Below are positions 9,483-19,360 of a DNA stretch of 64,000 nt, piece after piece (within the stretch, counting starts at the first letter, position 1; each line of letters begins with the position of its first letter). Both the position numbers and the translations under genes were made by a program. The stretch is from NCBI RefSeq assembly GCF_035956715.1, contig NZ_CP108381.1:5674001-5738000 (forward strand). Direction: 5' to 3'. The notes below the pieces were generated by a model. The model ran no database searches and was not told where the DNA came from. It saw only the letters and a list, made by a program, of their open reading frames with translations. The stretch comes from Nocardia sp. NBC_01329. GTDB lineage: Bacteria; Actinomycetota; Actinomycetes; Mycobacteriales; Mycobacteriaceae.

Positions 9483-11135
9483 ATGGGACTCGACATCAGG
9501 CTACGAAAAGTTGTGTTCGGGGTGGTGCCGGGTTCCCGGCCGGGTCGGGTCGGGCTCGCCTTCCTCGGCGTGGTTCTCGCGGGGTATGTGGTCGTTCCGG
9601 TTCCTGCTCGTTCCGCACCGTTCCCGTGGGCTCCGCCACCGGTGAATGCCTGCGGTGAGACCGGTTTCGATCCGCTGGCCCGCGAACCCGATCCGTCGGC
9701 GCCGCCCGCTCCGCCGCTACAGGTGCCCCCGCGTATCGATATCCCGATTCCGGTGCCGCGACTACAGCCGGTGCCCGTACCGGATCCGCCGCCCGACAAT
9801 ACGCGGATCACGCCGGAGCCGCTGCCCGTCGATCCCTGCCACAATCCGTGTCCCGATATCCGCGATACGCCGAAACCGCCGGTGCCCGCACCGGAGCTCG
9901 GCGCACCGCCGCCGCCCCCGGACAGCGGTTCGGCGAGCGGAAGCGGTTCGGGCAGTGGGTCCGGTTCCGGAGTGCCGTGGCGATTGCCCGAGGTGCGGTT
10001 CGATCCGGAGATCGAACCCATCCCCTACCCCGTGCCCGGCGGTCCGGGCGTTCCGCCGCAACCGGCGCCGCCGCAGGTTGTGCATCCAGCCGAACCAGGT
10101 CCGGTCGCGGCGCCGGTCGCCGCGCCGCGGGTCGAGTCGGTGCGGCTGGTCGAGCAGCTGACCGGGCACGGTTCGCGGAATCGGACCGATATGCGCTGGC
10201 AGGTCGACGGCACCGACCTGGGGCTGATGTGGGAGACGAAACCGGGTGAGGTCGCGGTGGTCTTCGGTGACACGTTCGGCAAGGGCTGGTCGGCCGGTGG
10301 CGCGGGTGGTCCCGATGCCGACTGGCGCAGCAATGTGCTGGGCTACAGCACCGACCGCGATCTCGCCGACGGTCTTTCGCTGGACACGATGGTCCAGGAC
10401 AGCCGCTGTCACGCCGCCGAACTGCTGGGTAGCCGCAAGATCAAGAACTGGGAAACCACAACCATTCCGACCTCCGGTTTCGCATTGGCCGGCCGGCAGT
10501 ATCTCAGCTTCATGTCCGTGAACGCGTGGAGCCGAGTACCGGGTATGTGGTCGACCAACTACGGCGGTATCGCCTACTCCGACGACAACGGCAGCACCTG
10601 GGTCAAGGATCAGCACGCCAGATGGGAGAACCTGTTCGGGCTCGGGCGGTTCCAGGTGGCGGCCATGGTGCCGCACGGGGACCATGTCTACATGTTCGGC
10701 ACCCCGAACGGCCGGATCGGTGTGATCGGGCTGGCTCGGGTCCCGAAAGATGAGGTGCTGAACAAATCGGCGTATCAGTACTGGGTCGGCGGTACTTGGG
10801 CACCGGCGGCCGAGAACCAGGCGACACCGCTGGTGGCGGGGATCGCCAGCGAACTGTCGGTGCGCGTCGATCCGGCTACCGGCCAATGGCAGATGTGCTA
10901 TCTCGACCCGGCGCGCGGCGCGATCGTCCTGCGGACCGCCGCCGACCCGCAGGGAACCTGGACAGACCCGGTCCAGCTCGTATCGACGGCCGACTATCCC
11001 CAGTCCTACGGCGGTTTCATCCATCCGTGGTCGACGTCGCGCGACCTGTACTTCACCGTGTCCGCGTGGGATTCCTACAACGTCTATCTACTGCACGCCC
11101 AGCTGAGTCCGCCGGACGAGCCGCCCGCACCGTGA
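9483..11135 (+). CDS. Exported DUF4185 domain protein
   Basis: Product of 550 residues from the ATG at 9483. Residues about 15-42 form a signal peptide or anchor (VGLAFLGVVLAGYVVVPVPA). Residues 45-215 are a proline-rich stalk that includes a Ser-Gly run (SGSGSGSGSGSG) encoded near 9930-9980. Residues 225-540 form a DUF4185 domain (NRTDMRWQVDGTDLGLMWE, VVFGDTFGKGW), a beta-propeller-like fold found in secreted actinobacterial proteins. It is probably cell-surface exposed; its ligand or activity is unknown. A longer start at 9372 is possible but would precede the signal peptide with low-complexity residues. Confidence 0.85.
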   Translation: MGLDIRLRKVVFGVVPGSRPGRVGLAFLGVVLAGYVVVPVPARSAPFPWAPPPVNACGETGFDPLAREPDPSAPPAPPLQVPPRIDIPIPVPRLQPVPVPDPPPDNTRITPEPLPVDPCHNPCPDIRDTPKPPVPAPELGAPPPPPDSGSASGSGSGSGSGSGVPWRLPEVRFDPEIEPIPYPVPGGPGVPPQPAPPQVVHPAEPGPVAAPVAAPRVESVRLVEQLTGHGSRNRTDMRWQVDGTDLGLMWETKPGEVAVVFGDTFGKGWSAGGAGGPDADWRSNVLGYSTDRDLADGLSLDTMVQDSRCHAAELLGSRKIKNWETTTIPTSGFALAGRQYLSFMSVNAWSRVPGMWSTNYGGIAYSDDNGSTWVKDQHARWENLFGLGRFQVAAMVPHGDHVYMFGTPNGRIGVIGLARVPKDEVLNKSAYQYWVGGTWAPAAENQATPLVAGIASELSVRVDPATGQWQMCYLDPARGAIVLRTAADPQGTWTDPVQLVSTADYPQSYGGFIHPWSTSRDLYFTVSAWDSYNVYLLHAQLSPPDEPPAP

Positions 11136-11148
11136 CGGTCGTCCGAGT

Positions 11149-12021
11149 TCAGCCGGGGCCCGCCACGCGACGGAAACGGATCCGCTGACCGGGCCGGGCC
11201 TGCGAGATGCGGTCGATATCGGCGTCGGCGACCACCGCGATGACCGGGTAGCCGCCGGTGATCGGATGGTCGGCGAGGAAGACCACCGGCTGCCCGCTGG
11301 GCGGAACCTGTACCGATCCGAGTGCCATACCTTCGGTGGCCAGTTCGCCGGCCGAGATACGTTGTAGCGGTGGTCCTTCCGCCCGGTCGAGGCGCGCACC
11401 TACGCGGTCGGTATCGGCGCTCACTGCCCAGTGCCCGGTGAACAGGGCGCCCGGGTCGGTGAACCAGTTGTCGCGTGGGCCGGGCAGTGCCCGGATCTGC
11501 AGTGCCCTGGGCGGACCGGGCGGACCGGGCTGCGGCGCCTGCTCGATATTCGGCCAATCGCGGGGTTGTGGACCGATGGGGATCGTTTCGCCTCGGCGCA
11601 ACGGCGGCGGACCGATACCGGACAGTGTGTCGTGACTGCGGGAGCCCAGGACCGGTGCGACATCCACTCCCCCGCGTACGCCGATATAGCTGCGTAACCC
11701 GGTCCGGGTGAAACCGAGACGCAACCGTCGGCCGGGTTCGAGATGCAGCACGCTCGCATGTCCCACCGGGGTCCCGTCGACGGTGGCGGGGGCGGGTGCT
11801 CCGGTGACCGCCACCAGTAGTGAGATTTCGGCGCGCAGGGTCAGTCCGCCCAGCAGAACCTCGATCCCGGCCGCCCCCTGTGGGTTTCCCACCAGTCGAT
11901 TCGCCAGTCGAAGGGCGCCACGGTCCGCCGCCCCGGCGGGGCCGACACCGGAATCGAACCAGCCCGGGCGACCCAGATCCTGGACGGTGGCCAGCGGACC
12001 GACCTGCTCGATCACGATCAC
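11149..12021 (-). CDS. pxpC: 5-oxoprolinase subunit C (biotin-dependent carboxyltransferase fold)
   Basis: Part of the bacterial ATP-dependent 5-oxoprolinase PxpABC, which opens 5-oxoproline to glutamate. The product has 290 residues, and the family motif VQDLGRPGW near the N-terminus is clear. The GTG start overlaps the pxpB stop (GTGA), so the pair is coupled. A more distal ATG at 12099 would lie inside pxpB and is unlikely. The gene ends 13 bp from the stop of the convergent DUF4185 gene. Confidence 0.9.
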   Translation of the reverse strand: MIVIEQVGPLATVQDLGRPGWFDSGVGPAGAADRGALRLANRLVGNPQGAAGIEVLLGGLTLRAEISLLVAVTGAPAPATVDGTPVGHASVLHLEPGRRLRLGFTRTGLRSYIGVRGGVDVAPVLGSRSHDTLSGIGPPPLRRGETIPIGPQPRDWPNIEQAPQPGPPGPPRALQIRALPGPRDNWFTDPGALFTGHWAVSADTDRVGARLDRAEGPPLQRISAGELATEGMALGSVQVPPSGQPVVFLADHPITGGYPVIAVVADADIDRISQARPGQRIRFRRVAGPG

Positions 12022-12707
12022 GAGGCGGCATCCACGTCGACGAACCGCACCCGGGCGCCCGCGCGCACCAGCGCGGGCGGTTCCCGGCCGGTATCCCACA
12101 TGGTCAGGTCGGTGGTACCGATGAGCTGCCAGCCGCCCGGGGTCTCCCGGGGGTACACCGCCGTATAGCTATCGGCCAGACCCACCGATCCCGCCGGTAT
12201 CCGGGTGCGTGCCGCGCTCCGGCGAACAACCTTCGACTGCCAGTCGGCGGCGGTGAGGTATCCGAATCCGGGCGCGAAACCGACGAAAGCGCAGTGCCAC
12301 ACTGCGGCGGTGTGGGCGGAAATCACCTGTTCGGGGCGCATATCGAGCATATCGGCCACACATTCGAGATCCGGACCGTCGTAGCGCACCGGGATTTGTA
12401 GGGGTTCGGTTGTGGTGGTGAATGTTCCACGGGAAACATCGCGTTCCGTCGCGCTGACATCGGCGACGATCTGCTCCAGCCCTCGCCGCACCCGGGCCGC
12501 CGAGCCCACCGAATCCAGGGTGATCAGAACGGTTTCCGCGGCGGGCAGGAAATCCACCACACCGGCCGGGGTTCGCTCGGACAACGCCGCGACCAGTTGG
12601 CCGACCCGGCCCGGATCGGCCGGAGTGACCAGGAAGGCCCGGTCGCCCGCACACCGTATCGCCGCCGGGCCAGTTTCCCGGATCTGTTGTGGTCGTGCCG
12701 ATTTCAC
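12018..12707 (-). CDS. pxpB: 5-oxoprolinase subunit B (KipI-like)
   Basis: Product of 229 residues, allophanate hydrolase subunit 1 / KipI family. The family signature is visible in the second half (GFAPGFGYL, then RIPAGSVGLA and YPRETPGGWQLIG). With pxpC it forms the ATP-using half of 5-oxoprolinase. It lies 18 bp downstream of pxpA on the same strand and overlaps pxpC by 4 bp. The role is inferred from family and operon. Confidence 0.92.
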   Translation of the reverse strand: MKSARPQQIRETGPAAIRCAGDRAFLVTPADPGRVGQLVAALSERTPAGVVDFLPAAETVLITLDSVGSAARVRRGLEQIVADVSATERDVSRGTFTTTTEPLQIPVRYDGPDLECVADMLDMRPEQVISAHTAAVWHCAFVGFAPGFGYLTAADWQSKVVRRSAARTRIPAGSVGLADSYTAVYPRETPGGWQLIGTTDLTMWDTGREPPALVRAGARVRFVDVDAAS

Positions 12708-12725
12708 GTCACCCGCTCCGTTCGT

Positions 12726-13481
12726 TCAGGTGAAGGCCGCTACGGCGATCCCGGCGTCCTCCAGTGCGGCGCGGATCCGCCGGGCCATCGCGACCGCCGC
12801 CGGGGTGTCGCCGTGAACGCAGATGCTGTCCGGTGCGACCGCCACGGTGCCGCCCCCGTGCGCCACCCGAGCAGTGCCGGTCTCCGCCAGTGATACCGCC
12901 TGGGCGACAGCTGTATCAGTGTCGAGAACGGCGCCGGAGGTTCCCCGTGCGGCCAACCCGCCTGCCACGGTGTAGCCCCGGTCGGCGAATCCTTCGCTCA
13001 CGAACGGGGTCCCGGCAGCGAGCGCGGATTTCTCGAGATGGGTACCAGCGGGACCGAGTAATGCCAGGGCCGGGTCGTAGTCGTGGAGGGCTCCGACCAC
13101 GGCCTCGGCAAGGGCCGCATCGGCCGCGGCGGCGTGGTAGAGCGCGCCGTGCGGTTTGACGTACCGCACCCGGTCACCGGATGCCCGAGCGAACCCGTCC
13201 AGGGCCGCGATCTGGTAGAGCGTCTCGTCGCGCAGTTCATCGGGCGGCACAGCCATGGCCCGCCGGCCGAACCCGGCCAGATCCCGATACCCGATATGCG
13301 CCCCGATCCGCACCCCCTTGTCCACCGCTGTCGCGCAGGTGCGCCGCATGATGGACGGGTCGCCGGCGTGGAAACCGCAGGCGATGTTCGCGCTGGTCAC
13401 GATATCCAGCATGGCGGCATCCTCCCCCATGCTCCACGCACCGAACCCCTCGCCGAGGTCGCTGTTGAGATCCAATCCCAC
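12726..13481 (-). CDS. pxpA: 5-oxoprolinase subunit A (LamB/YcsF family)
   Basis: Product of 251 residues, first gene of the pxpABC operon. The family motif is plain: DLNSDLGEGFGAW at the N-terminus, then IACGFHAGDP and VKPHGALYH. The start is GTG at 13481, five bases after an excellent GAAGGAGG. A longer frame to 13532 lacks family-like sequence. The complex removes 5-oxoproline, a damage product of glutamine and glutamate. Confidence 0.93.
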   Translation of the reverse strand: MGLDLNSDLGEGFGAWSMGEDAAMLDIVTSANIACGFHAGDPSIMRRTCATAVDKGVRIGAHIGYRDLAGFGRRAMAVPPDELRDETLYQIAALDGFARASGDRVRYVKPHGALYHAAAADAALAEAVVGALHDYDPALALLGPAGTHLEKSALAAGTPFVSEGFADRGYTVAGGLAARGTSGAVLDTDTAVAQAVSLAETGTARVAHGGGTVAVAPDSICVHGDTPAAVAMARRIRAALEDAGIAVAAFT

Positions 13482-13602
13482 GGCATCCTCCTTCCGGCTC
13501 TGTCTCCATTGTTCACCTGGTCGGGGTGTCACGCACCGTGTTCGGTCAGCCGGTGGACCACCGGCGCGACCGGGCGGATACCGCCGTGGTGCGACCGATC
13601 GG

Positions 13603-14994
13603 TCAACCGATCTCGCCGACGGCCGGTCGGCTCTGCCTGCGGTTGTTGAGCAGCAAGGCGACGATCCCGGCGCCGTAGCACCCCGCCCCCGCCAGCACCA
13701 CCACCGGTGACCTGCCGTCCGCCGGAACGACCAGCGCCGTCATCGCGACCGCCAGCACGAACCCGATATTGAACACCGTGTCCTGGAGGGCGAAAACCTG
13801 TCCGCGCCGGTCGTCGGGGATATCCATCTGCATGGCCGCGTCACCGGTGAGCTTGATCGTCTGCCCGGCGAGACCGAGCAGGAATGCCCCGGCGAGCAGG
13901 AGTTGGTGGGCCCGGTGCACGGTATCGGCGGAATGGGCGAGGGCGGTCGGCAGGACCAGCGCCAGCTGCACGGCGATAGCGCCGGACAGCGCGAGCAGTA
14001 TTGTGCGGGGCCGGCCCAGGCGTGGAATGAGCAGCGGGGTCAGCAGGGCCGCCAGCAGCATTCCGGCGGCGGTGGCGGTGATCGCGACGCCGAAACCGAT
14101 GAGTCCGCTGTCCACCGCCGCGCCGTGCGACGGCGTCTCCCTCAGTACCAGCACCATGACGAGTGTGTTGGCGCCGAACACGATCCGGTGGGTTCCGATC
14201 CCGATCATCGCAGTGGACACATCGACCGAATGCCGGACCGCGCGTGCGCCGACCAGCAGCCCGGCCAGTACCGCCCGGACAGCGCCGGCTGTATCTCCGG
14301 GGTCCGATTCCGGGCCGAGCGTGCGGGGCCGGAATCCGGCCGTGAGCACCACCCCGGCCACCGAACCGCTCGTACTCAGGGCCACGGCGGCAGCCGATCC
14401 GGCATCCCCGGCGCCGATTACGCCGATCACCGCCACCGCAGCGCCGGCACCTGCCGCGGCGCACGCCGAACCTACGGTGGCGAGGACGGAATTGGCCGGT
14501 ACCAGCCGACGCTGCAACAGCACCCGCGGCAGTGCCGCCGACACACCGGCGGCGGTGAAGCGGCTGATCCCGACCACTGTGAGTGCTACCAGCAGCAACG
14601 CGCCGGCGCGGGCGCCGGCGAGCAGCCCGAGCGCGACAGCGGCGATCAGCAGGCCGCGCACCAGGTTGGCGACCAGCATGACCAGTCGCCGATCCCACCG
14701 GTCGAGTAGGGCGCCGGCGTACGGTCCGATCAGCGAATAGGGCAGCAGTAGCACAGCGAAGCCGGCCGCGACGGCGAGCGGATCGGTTTCCCGTTGGGGG
14801 TTGAACAGGATCGCGCCGGACAGCGCGGCCTGGAACATACCGTCGCCGAACTGGCTGGTGAACCGCACCAGGGTCAACCGGATCGCGCCGGGGCTCTCGG
14901 TGATCGCCGCCCGCAGGGCCGACAGATCGTGTCTGCGCCCGCCGCCTCCGGGTGTCCGGGCCGTGGTGGTGGGTTCGGGCGCAGTGCTGGACAC
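13603..14994 (-). CDS. MFS transporter
   Basis: Product of 463 residues with about 12 hydrophobic segments and a polar loop in the middle (around GFRPRTLGPESDPGDTAG). The loop after helix 2 (ALLDRWDRRLVM) carries the MFS-typical GxxxDRxxRR pattern. The substrate is unknown; drug or metabolite efflux is plausible. The start is GTG at 14994, 10 bp behind the Nudix gene stop, so the two are probably co-transcribed. The GCCGGTGG-a-CCACCGGC dyad just past the stop (13549-13565) may help terminate. Confidence 0.85.
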   Translation of the reverse strand: MSSTAPEPTTTARTPGGGGRRHDLSALRAAITESPGAIRLTLVRFTSQFGDGMFQAALSGAILFNPQRETDPLAVAAGFAVLLLPYSLIGPYAGALLDRWDRRLVMLVANLVRGLLIAAVALGLLAGARAGALLLVALTVVGISRFTAAGVSAALPRVLLQRRLVPANSVLATVGSACAAAGAGAAVAVIGVIGAGDAGSAAAVALSTSGSVAGVVLTAGFRPRTLGPESDPGDTAGAVRAVLAGLLVGARAVRHSVDVSTAMIGIGTHRIVFGANTLVMVLVLRETPSHGAAVDSGLIGFGVAITATAAGMLLAALLTPLLIPRLGRPRTILLALSGAIAVQLALVLPTALAHSADTVHRAHQLLLAGAFLLGLAGQTIKLTGDAAMQMDIPDDRRGQVFALQDTVFNIGFVLAVAMTALVVPADGRSPVVVLAGAGCYGAGIVALLLNNRRQSRPAVGEIG

Positions 14995-15004
14995 CGCCGC
15001 GACG

Positions 15005-15508
15005 CTACCCGCCCCGGAGCCCGCGAGGCATATCGGCTGGTCCGGGCACCCGCTCGGCGATCAGCAGGTCGACGGCCTCACGCATGTCCGGGGCCATCGG
15101 CAGGGTGCCCAGGTCGCGGGCATCAATCCAGGCGTAATCGTCGTGCTCGTCCGGGTCCAGAGTTATCTCACCGGGCGCGGCCTCGACCAGGAAACTGAAT
15201 TTACGGACCTTGGCTTTGGTTCGGGTCGCATAGTCGAACGAGCCGAGGAAATCGGTGATACGGCGGGCCACCAGCCCGGTTTCCTCGAGCAGTTCCCGTG
15301 CTACGCCCTCGGTGAGCGATTCTCCGGATTCGACCCCGCCGCCGGGTAGTTCGTACATTCCGCCGAGATAGTCACCCGGTACCCGGCGCACCACCAGTAG
15401 TTTTCCGTCCCGGAACACTGCGACGCCGACGACCAGATCGGTGACACCGTCGCGCCGCGCGGCGGCACGCAGCCGTTGTTCGGTTCGCGCGAGTGCTCCG
15501 GGGCGCAT
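15005..15508 (-). CDS. Nudix hydrolase
   Basis: Product of 167 residues. The complete Nudix box G-x5-E-x7-RELLEETGL begins at GGGVESGE. The substrate cannot be told. The start ATG at 15508 follows AGGAGGTGGAAG, an ideal ribosome binding site, so the longer frame to 15559 is rejected. It is upstream of the MFS gene in a likely two-gene operon and divergent from the pirin gene. Confidence 0.87.
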   Translation of the reverse strand: MRPGALARTEQRLRAAARRDGVTDLVVGVAVFRDGKLLVVRRVPGDYLGGMYELPGGGVESGESLTEGVARELLEETGLVARRITDFLGSFDYATRTKAKVRKFSFLVEAAPGEITLDPDEHDDYAWIDARDLGTLPMAPDMREAVDLLIAERVPGPADMPRGLRGG

Positions 15509-15708
15509 CTTCCACCTCCTGGTTCTTTTTATCCATTTTCGACGAAACACGTGCCACACCGCTATTACCGCCCCTGTTGCTCACGAGCCGTTCACCCCGA
15601 GGCCGCTCGCGTAAAATGCCGGGAGCGGACAATCGACGAGGTCGTGGTATCGCCGAGTTGCTACATACGGGAAAGGTAATTGTGCCCGAGCCGGAAAGGA
15701 GTCGTGCG

Positions 15709-16488
15709 ATGTCCACGCTGCCGACGCCGCATATCGATGTACATCGTGCGGGTGACCGCATGAAAACCCGGATATCCTGGCTCGACTCCAAACATTCGTT
15801 CTCCTTCGGCGCGCACTACGACCCCGAGAACACCCACCACGGTCTGTTGCTGGTGAACAACGACGATATCGTCTTGCCCGGTCAGGGCTTCGACACCCAT
15901 CCGCACCGCGATATGGAAATCGTGACCTGGGTGCTGGAGGGTTCCCTTGTTCACCAGGATTCGCTCGGCCACAGTGGCGTCATCTACCCGGGACTCGCGC
16001 AGCGGATGAGCGCCGGCACCGGGATACGACATTCGGAGAAGAACGATTCCTGGCGAGTCGAGGGCGATCGGCCCGAGCACGACGAGCCGGTGCATTTCGT
16101 GCAGATGTGGGTGCTGCCCGACGAACCCGGCATCGAACCGGGCTATCAGCAGCTGGAGATCGACGACCAATTGGCCGCGGGTGGGCTGGTGACCGTCGCG
16201 TCCGGGCTGCCGCGGTATCGCGATCGGACCGCGATCGCTATCAACAGTTCGCATTCGGCGCTGCACGTGGCGAAGTTGGCGCCGGAGGGCCAGGCGACGG
16301 TGGATCTGCCCGAGGCGCCGTATCTGCATGTGTTCGTCGCCCGCGGGGCTGTCGAGATGGAGGGCTCGGGTCCGCTGGATGCGGGTGACGCCGTGCGCCT
16401 GACCTTTTCCGGTGGCCAGCGGCTCACCGCACGGGAACCGGCGGAAGTGCTGATCTGGGAGATGCATGCTCGGCTCGGAGCCGGGTAA
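15709..16488 (+). CDS. Pirin family protein
   Basis: Bicupin pirin, 259 residues. The metal-binding N-terminal cupin is visible as FDTHPHRDMEIVTW with the typical His pair, then GIRHSEKN with a further His and Glu. Family members have quercetinase-like or redox-sensor roles; which one applies here is unknown. The start ATG at 15709 follows GGAAAGGAG eight bases upstream. It is divergent from the Nudix gene with a 200-bp gap. Confidence 0.9.
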   Translation: MSTLPTPHIDVHRAGDRMKTRISWLDSKHSFSFGAHYDPENTHHGLLLVNNDDIVLPGQGFDTHPHRDMEIVTWVLEGSLVHQDSLGHSGVIYPGLAQRMSAGTGIRHSEKNDSWRVEGDRPEHDEPVHFVQMWVLPDEPGIEPGYQQLEIDDQLAAGGLVTVASGLPRYRDRTAIAINSSHSALHVAKLAPEGQATVDLPEAPYLHVFVARGAVEMEGSGPLDAGDAVRLTFSGGQRLTAREPAEVLIWEMHARLGAG

Positions 16489-16602
16489 CGTCCGAAAAGT
16501 CTGGATAGGGGTCGACCCGAGCGGTAGGGACCCTCGACAATGATATGCGGACCGAGATCATTCGAGCGCAGGGTCTCGATCAGTTCAGCTGAGGAGGAAT
16601 GT

Positions 16603-17082
16603 ATGTCCTACCCACCACCCCCGGGCTATCCCGCGCCGGGACCGGGGCCCTATCCCGGTCCCGGCGGGCAGCCCGAGTATTGGCAGGAATCGCCGAAACG
16701 CAAAGGGATGGCGATCGCCGCGCTGGTTCTCGGCATCCTCGGCGTATTGAGTTTCTGGACGATCGCCGGCGGCATCCTATTCGGGCTGATCGCGGTGATC
16801 CTCGGGGTGATCGCCCTGGTCAAGGCCAAACGCGGTACCGGCGGCGGCGGGATCATGGCTGTGATCGGCCTGATTCTCGGCCTGCTCGCCATCGTCGGCG
16901 TGATCGTTGTCGCCATCGTCGGCTGGGGGATCTGGTCGGATTCGGGCGGCCGGGATTTCGTGGACTGTGTGAGCAACGCGAACGGCGACCAGACCGCCGT
17001 CTCGCAGTGTGAGGACGAGTTCAATCAGCGCATCGAGGACCAATACGGAGTGACGATCGCGCCCCCGGAGCCGACCAACTGA
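16603..17082 (+). CDS. DUF4190 domain membrane protein
   Basis: Product of 159 residues. It has a Pro/Gly/Tyr-rich cytoplasmic head (MSYPPPPGYPAPGPG) and two long hydrophobic segments around residues 36-66 and 85-110, the DUF4190 pattern. A short polar C-terminus ends with two cysteines in DCVSN and QCEDE. The function is unknown. The ATG follows GAGGAGGA. Confidence 0.8.
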   Translation: MSYPPPPGYPAPGPGPYPGPGGQPEYWQESPKRKGMAIAALVLGILGVLSFWTIAGGILFGLIAVILGVIALVKAKRGTGGGGIMAVIGLILGLLAIVGVIVVAIVGWGIWSDSGGRDFVDCVSNANGDQTAVSQCEDEFNQRIEDQYGVTIAPPEPTN

Positions 17083-17185
17083 ACAGGCGGGCCGGGTGCG
17101 TGGCCGGCCCGCCCCCGTCCGGCACCGGCATACTGGGGCTGGTGACCGGGAGATCAGCGCGTCAGATGCAGGAAGGCGACCGTCG

Positions 17186-19246
17186 ATGAAACAGGAACCC
17201 TCTGTCGTGAGTCAGGGAATCCCCACCAGCTATGGGGAGGCGGCCGACTCCGATCCGACCAGCCACTCCGGTATCGATCTGACCCATCTCGACCCGGCTG
17301 TCCGGGTGCAGGACGACCTGTTCACGCATGTCAACGGCGCTTGGTTGACCGGGTACGAGATCCCGGCCGATCGGGCGGTCGACGGCGCGTTCCGCACCCT
17401 TTACGACCGGGCGGAGCTCGATGTCCAGGAGATCATTCGCAACGCCGAGGGAGAACCCGGCAGCGATGCGCGCAAGATCGCCGATCTCTTCGCCTCGTTC
17501 ATGGATACCGATACCGTCGAATCGCTGGGGCTGACGCCGATCGTCGAGGAGTTGGCCGCGCTCGCGCGGACCACCGACCGCGGTGAGTTCGCCGGGCTGC
17601 TGGGCCGGTTGCAGCGTGTCGGCGTCTCCGGTGCGGTCGCCGTCTATGTCGATACCGACGACAAGGACTCGGAGCGCTACCTCGTCTACGCGACGCAGTC
17701 CGGTATCGGACTACCCGACGAGTCCTACTACCGTTCCGACGAATACGCCGAGGTACGCGAACGCTACATCGCGCATATCGATCGGATGTTCGCCCTGGTG
17801 GCGGCCGATCCGCGAGTCGCGGAACTGGTGCCCGCGGGGTCGGTGGGCTCTCGCGTTTTCGAGCTCGAGCGCAAACTCGCGGCCGGACACTGGGATGTGG
17901 TGCGCCGCCGCGACGCCGAATTGAGCTACAACCTCACGACCTTCACCGACCTGCTGGCCGATGATCCGGAATTCGACTGGACCGCGTGGGCCGGCGGTCT
18001 CACCGAGGGCGTTTCCGGCGCCGGCCCGGAGCTGCTGGCGGAACTGGTTGTCCGGCAACCGGACTACTTGCGGACCTTCGCGCAGCTGTGGGCTTCGGAA
18101 TCTGTCGAGGAGTGGCGGCTGTGGGCGCAGTGGCGGGTATTGCGTTCCCGTGCGCCCTATCTCACCGAGGCAGTGGTGGAGGAGAGCTTCGATTTCTACG
18201 GCCGCACATTGACCGGCGCCCAGGAGAACCGGGAACGCTGGAAGCGTGGAGTGTCGCTGGTCCAGGATCTGCTCGGTGAGGCCGTGGGCAAACTTTATGT
18301 GGCCGAGCACTTTCCGCCCGAGGCCAAAACGGCGATGGTGCGGTTGGTGGACAATCTGCGCGAAGCCTATCGCCGCAATATCGCCGAGCTGGAGTGGATG
18401 AGCCCGGCGACGCGGCAGGCCGCCCTGGCCAAACTGGAGAAGTTCACCCCCAAGATCGGCTATCCGGACCGCTGGCGCGACTACTCCGCGATCACGGTGA
18501 CTCCGGCCGATCTGGTCGGGAACTACCGGCGCGGCTACGCCGTCGATCACGATCGCGACCTGAACAAACTCGGCGGTCCGGTGGATCGCGACGAATGGTT
18601 CATGACCCCGCAGACGGTGAACGCCTACTACAACCCGGGGATGAACGAGATCGTCTTCCCGGCTGCCATCCTGCAGCCGCCGTTCTTCGATATGAACGCC
18701 GACGATGCCGCCAACTACGGCGGGATCGGGGCGGTGATCGGCCACGAGATCGGGCACGGTTTCGACGATCAGGGCGCCAAGTACGACGGCGACGGCAATA
18801 TGGTCGACTGGTGGACCGATTCCGATCGCGCCGAGTTCGGTAAGCGCACGCGCGCACTCATCGACCAGTACGACGTACTCTCCCCCGTCGATCTGCCGGA
18901 CGAGCACACCGTCAACGGCGAGTTCACGATCGGCGAGAACATCGGCGATCTGGGCGGGTTGTCGATCGCCCTGCAGGCCTACCGGATATCGCTGGACGGC
19001 CGGGAGGCGCCGATGATCGACGGCCTCACCGGGCTGCAACGGGTGTTCTTCGGCTGGGCGCAGGTCTGGCGGACCAAATCGCGTCCGGAGGAGGCGGTGC
19101 GCCGCCTGGCCGTCGACCCGCACTCCCCGCCGGAGTTCCGCTGCAACGCGGTGGTACGCAATATCGACGCGTTCCACGAGGCCTTCGAGTTGACGCCGGC
19201 GGATGCCCTGTATCTGGCTCCGGAGGAGCGCGTCAAGATCTGGTGA
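17186..19246 (+). CDS. zmp1: M13 family zinc metallopeptidase (Zmp1/PepO-like)
   Basis: Neprilysin-type zinc endopeptidase, 686 residues from the ATG at 17186. The substrate motif NAYYNP is followed by the catalytic HEIGH within VIGHEIGHGFDDQG, and then ENIGD, which supplies the third zinc ligand. The C-terminal CNAVVRN and final W are usual for M13. No signal peptide is seen, matching mycobacterial Zmp1 (Rv0198c). An in-frame start at 17096 would add 30 low-complexity residues. The 12-bp hairpin after the stop is a likely terminator. Confidence 0.93.
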   Translation: MKQEPSVVSQGIPTSYGEAADSDPTSHSGIDLTHLDPAVRVQDDLFTHVNGAWLTGYEIPADRAVDGAFRTLYDRAELDVQEIIRNAEGEPGSDARKIADLFASFMDTDTVESLGLTPIVEELAALARTTDRGEFAGLLGRLQRVGVSGAVAVYVDTDDKDSERYLVYATQSGIGLPDESYYRSDEYAEVRERYIAHIDRMFALVAADPRVAELVPAGSVGSRVFELERKLAAGHWDVVRRRDAELSYNLTTFTDLLADDPEFDWTAWAGGLTEGVSGAGPELLAELVVRQPDYLRTFAQLWASESVEEWRLWAQWRVLRSRAPYLTEAVVEESFDFYGRTLTGAQENRERWKRGVSLVQDLLGEAVGKLYVAEHFPPEAKTAMVRLVDNLREAYRRNIAELEWMSPATRQAALAKLEKFTPKIGYPDRWRDYSAITVTPADLVGNYRRGYAVDHDRDLNKLGGPVDRDEWFMTPQTVNAYYNPGMNEIVFPAAILQPPFFDMNADDAANYGGIGAVIGHEIGHGFDDQGAKYDGDGNMVDWWTDSDRAEFGKRTRALIDQYDVLSPVDLPDEHTVNGEFTIGENIGDLGGLSIALQAYRISLDGREAPMIDGLTGLQRVFFGWAQVWRTKSRPEEAVRRLAVDPHSPPEFRCNAVVRNIDAFHEAFELTPADALYLAPEERVKIW

Positions 19247-19260
19247 CCCCACCTGGTGAC

Positions 19261-19301
19261 AGAACGGTGGCCCACCCGAATTTCGGATAGGCCACCGTTC
19301 T
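19261..19301 (+). terminator. Hairpin terminator after zmp1
   Basis: Perfect 12-bp arms AGAACGGTGGCC (19261-19272) and GGCCACCGTTCT (19290-19301) with a 17-nt loop, 14 bp after the zmp1 stop. It has no T-tract, as usual in this group. Confidence 0.7.
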
Positions 19302-19360
19302 CCTGCCCAGTTCCGCCGCCGTCGAACCCGCGCAGCCTCCCCGGATGGTCTACCCCAGTG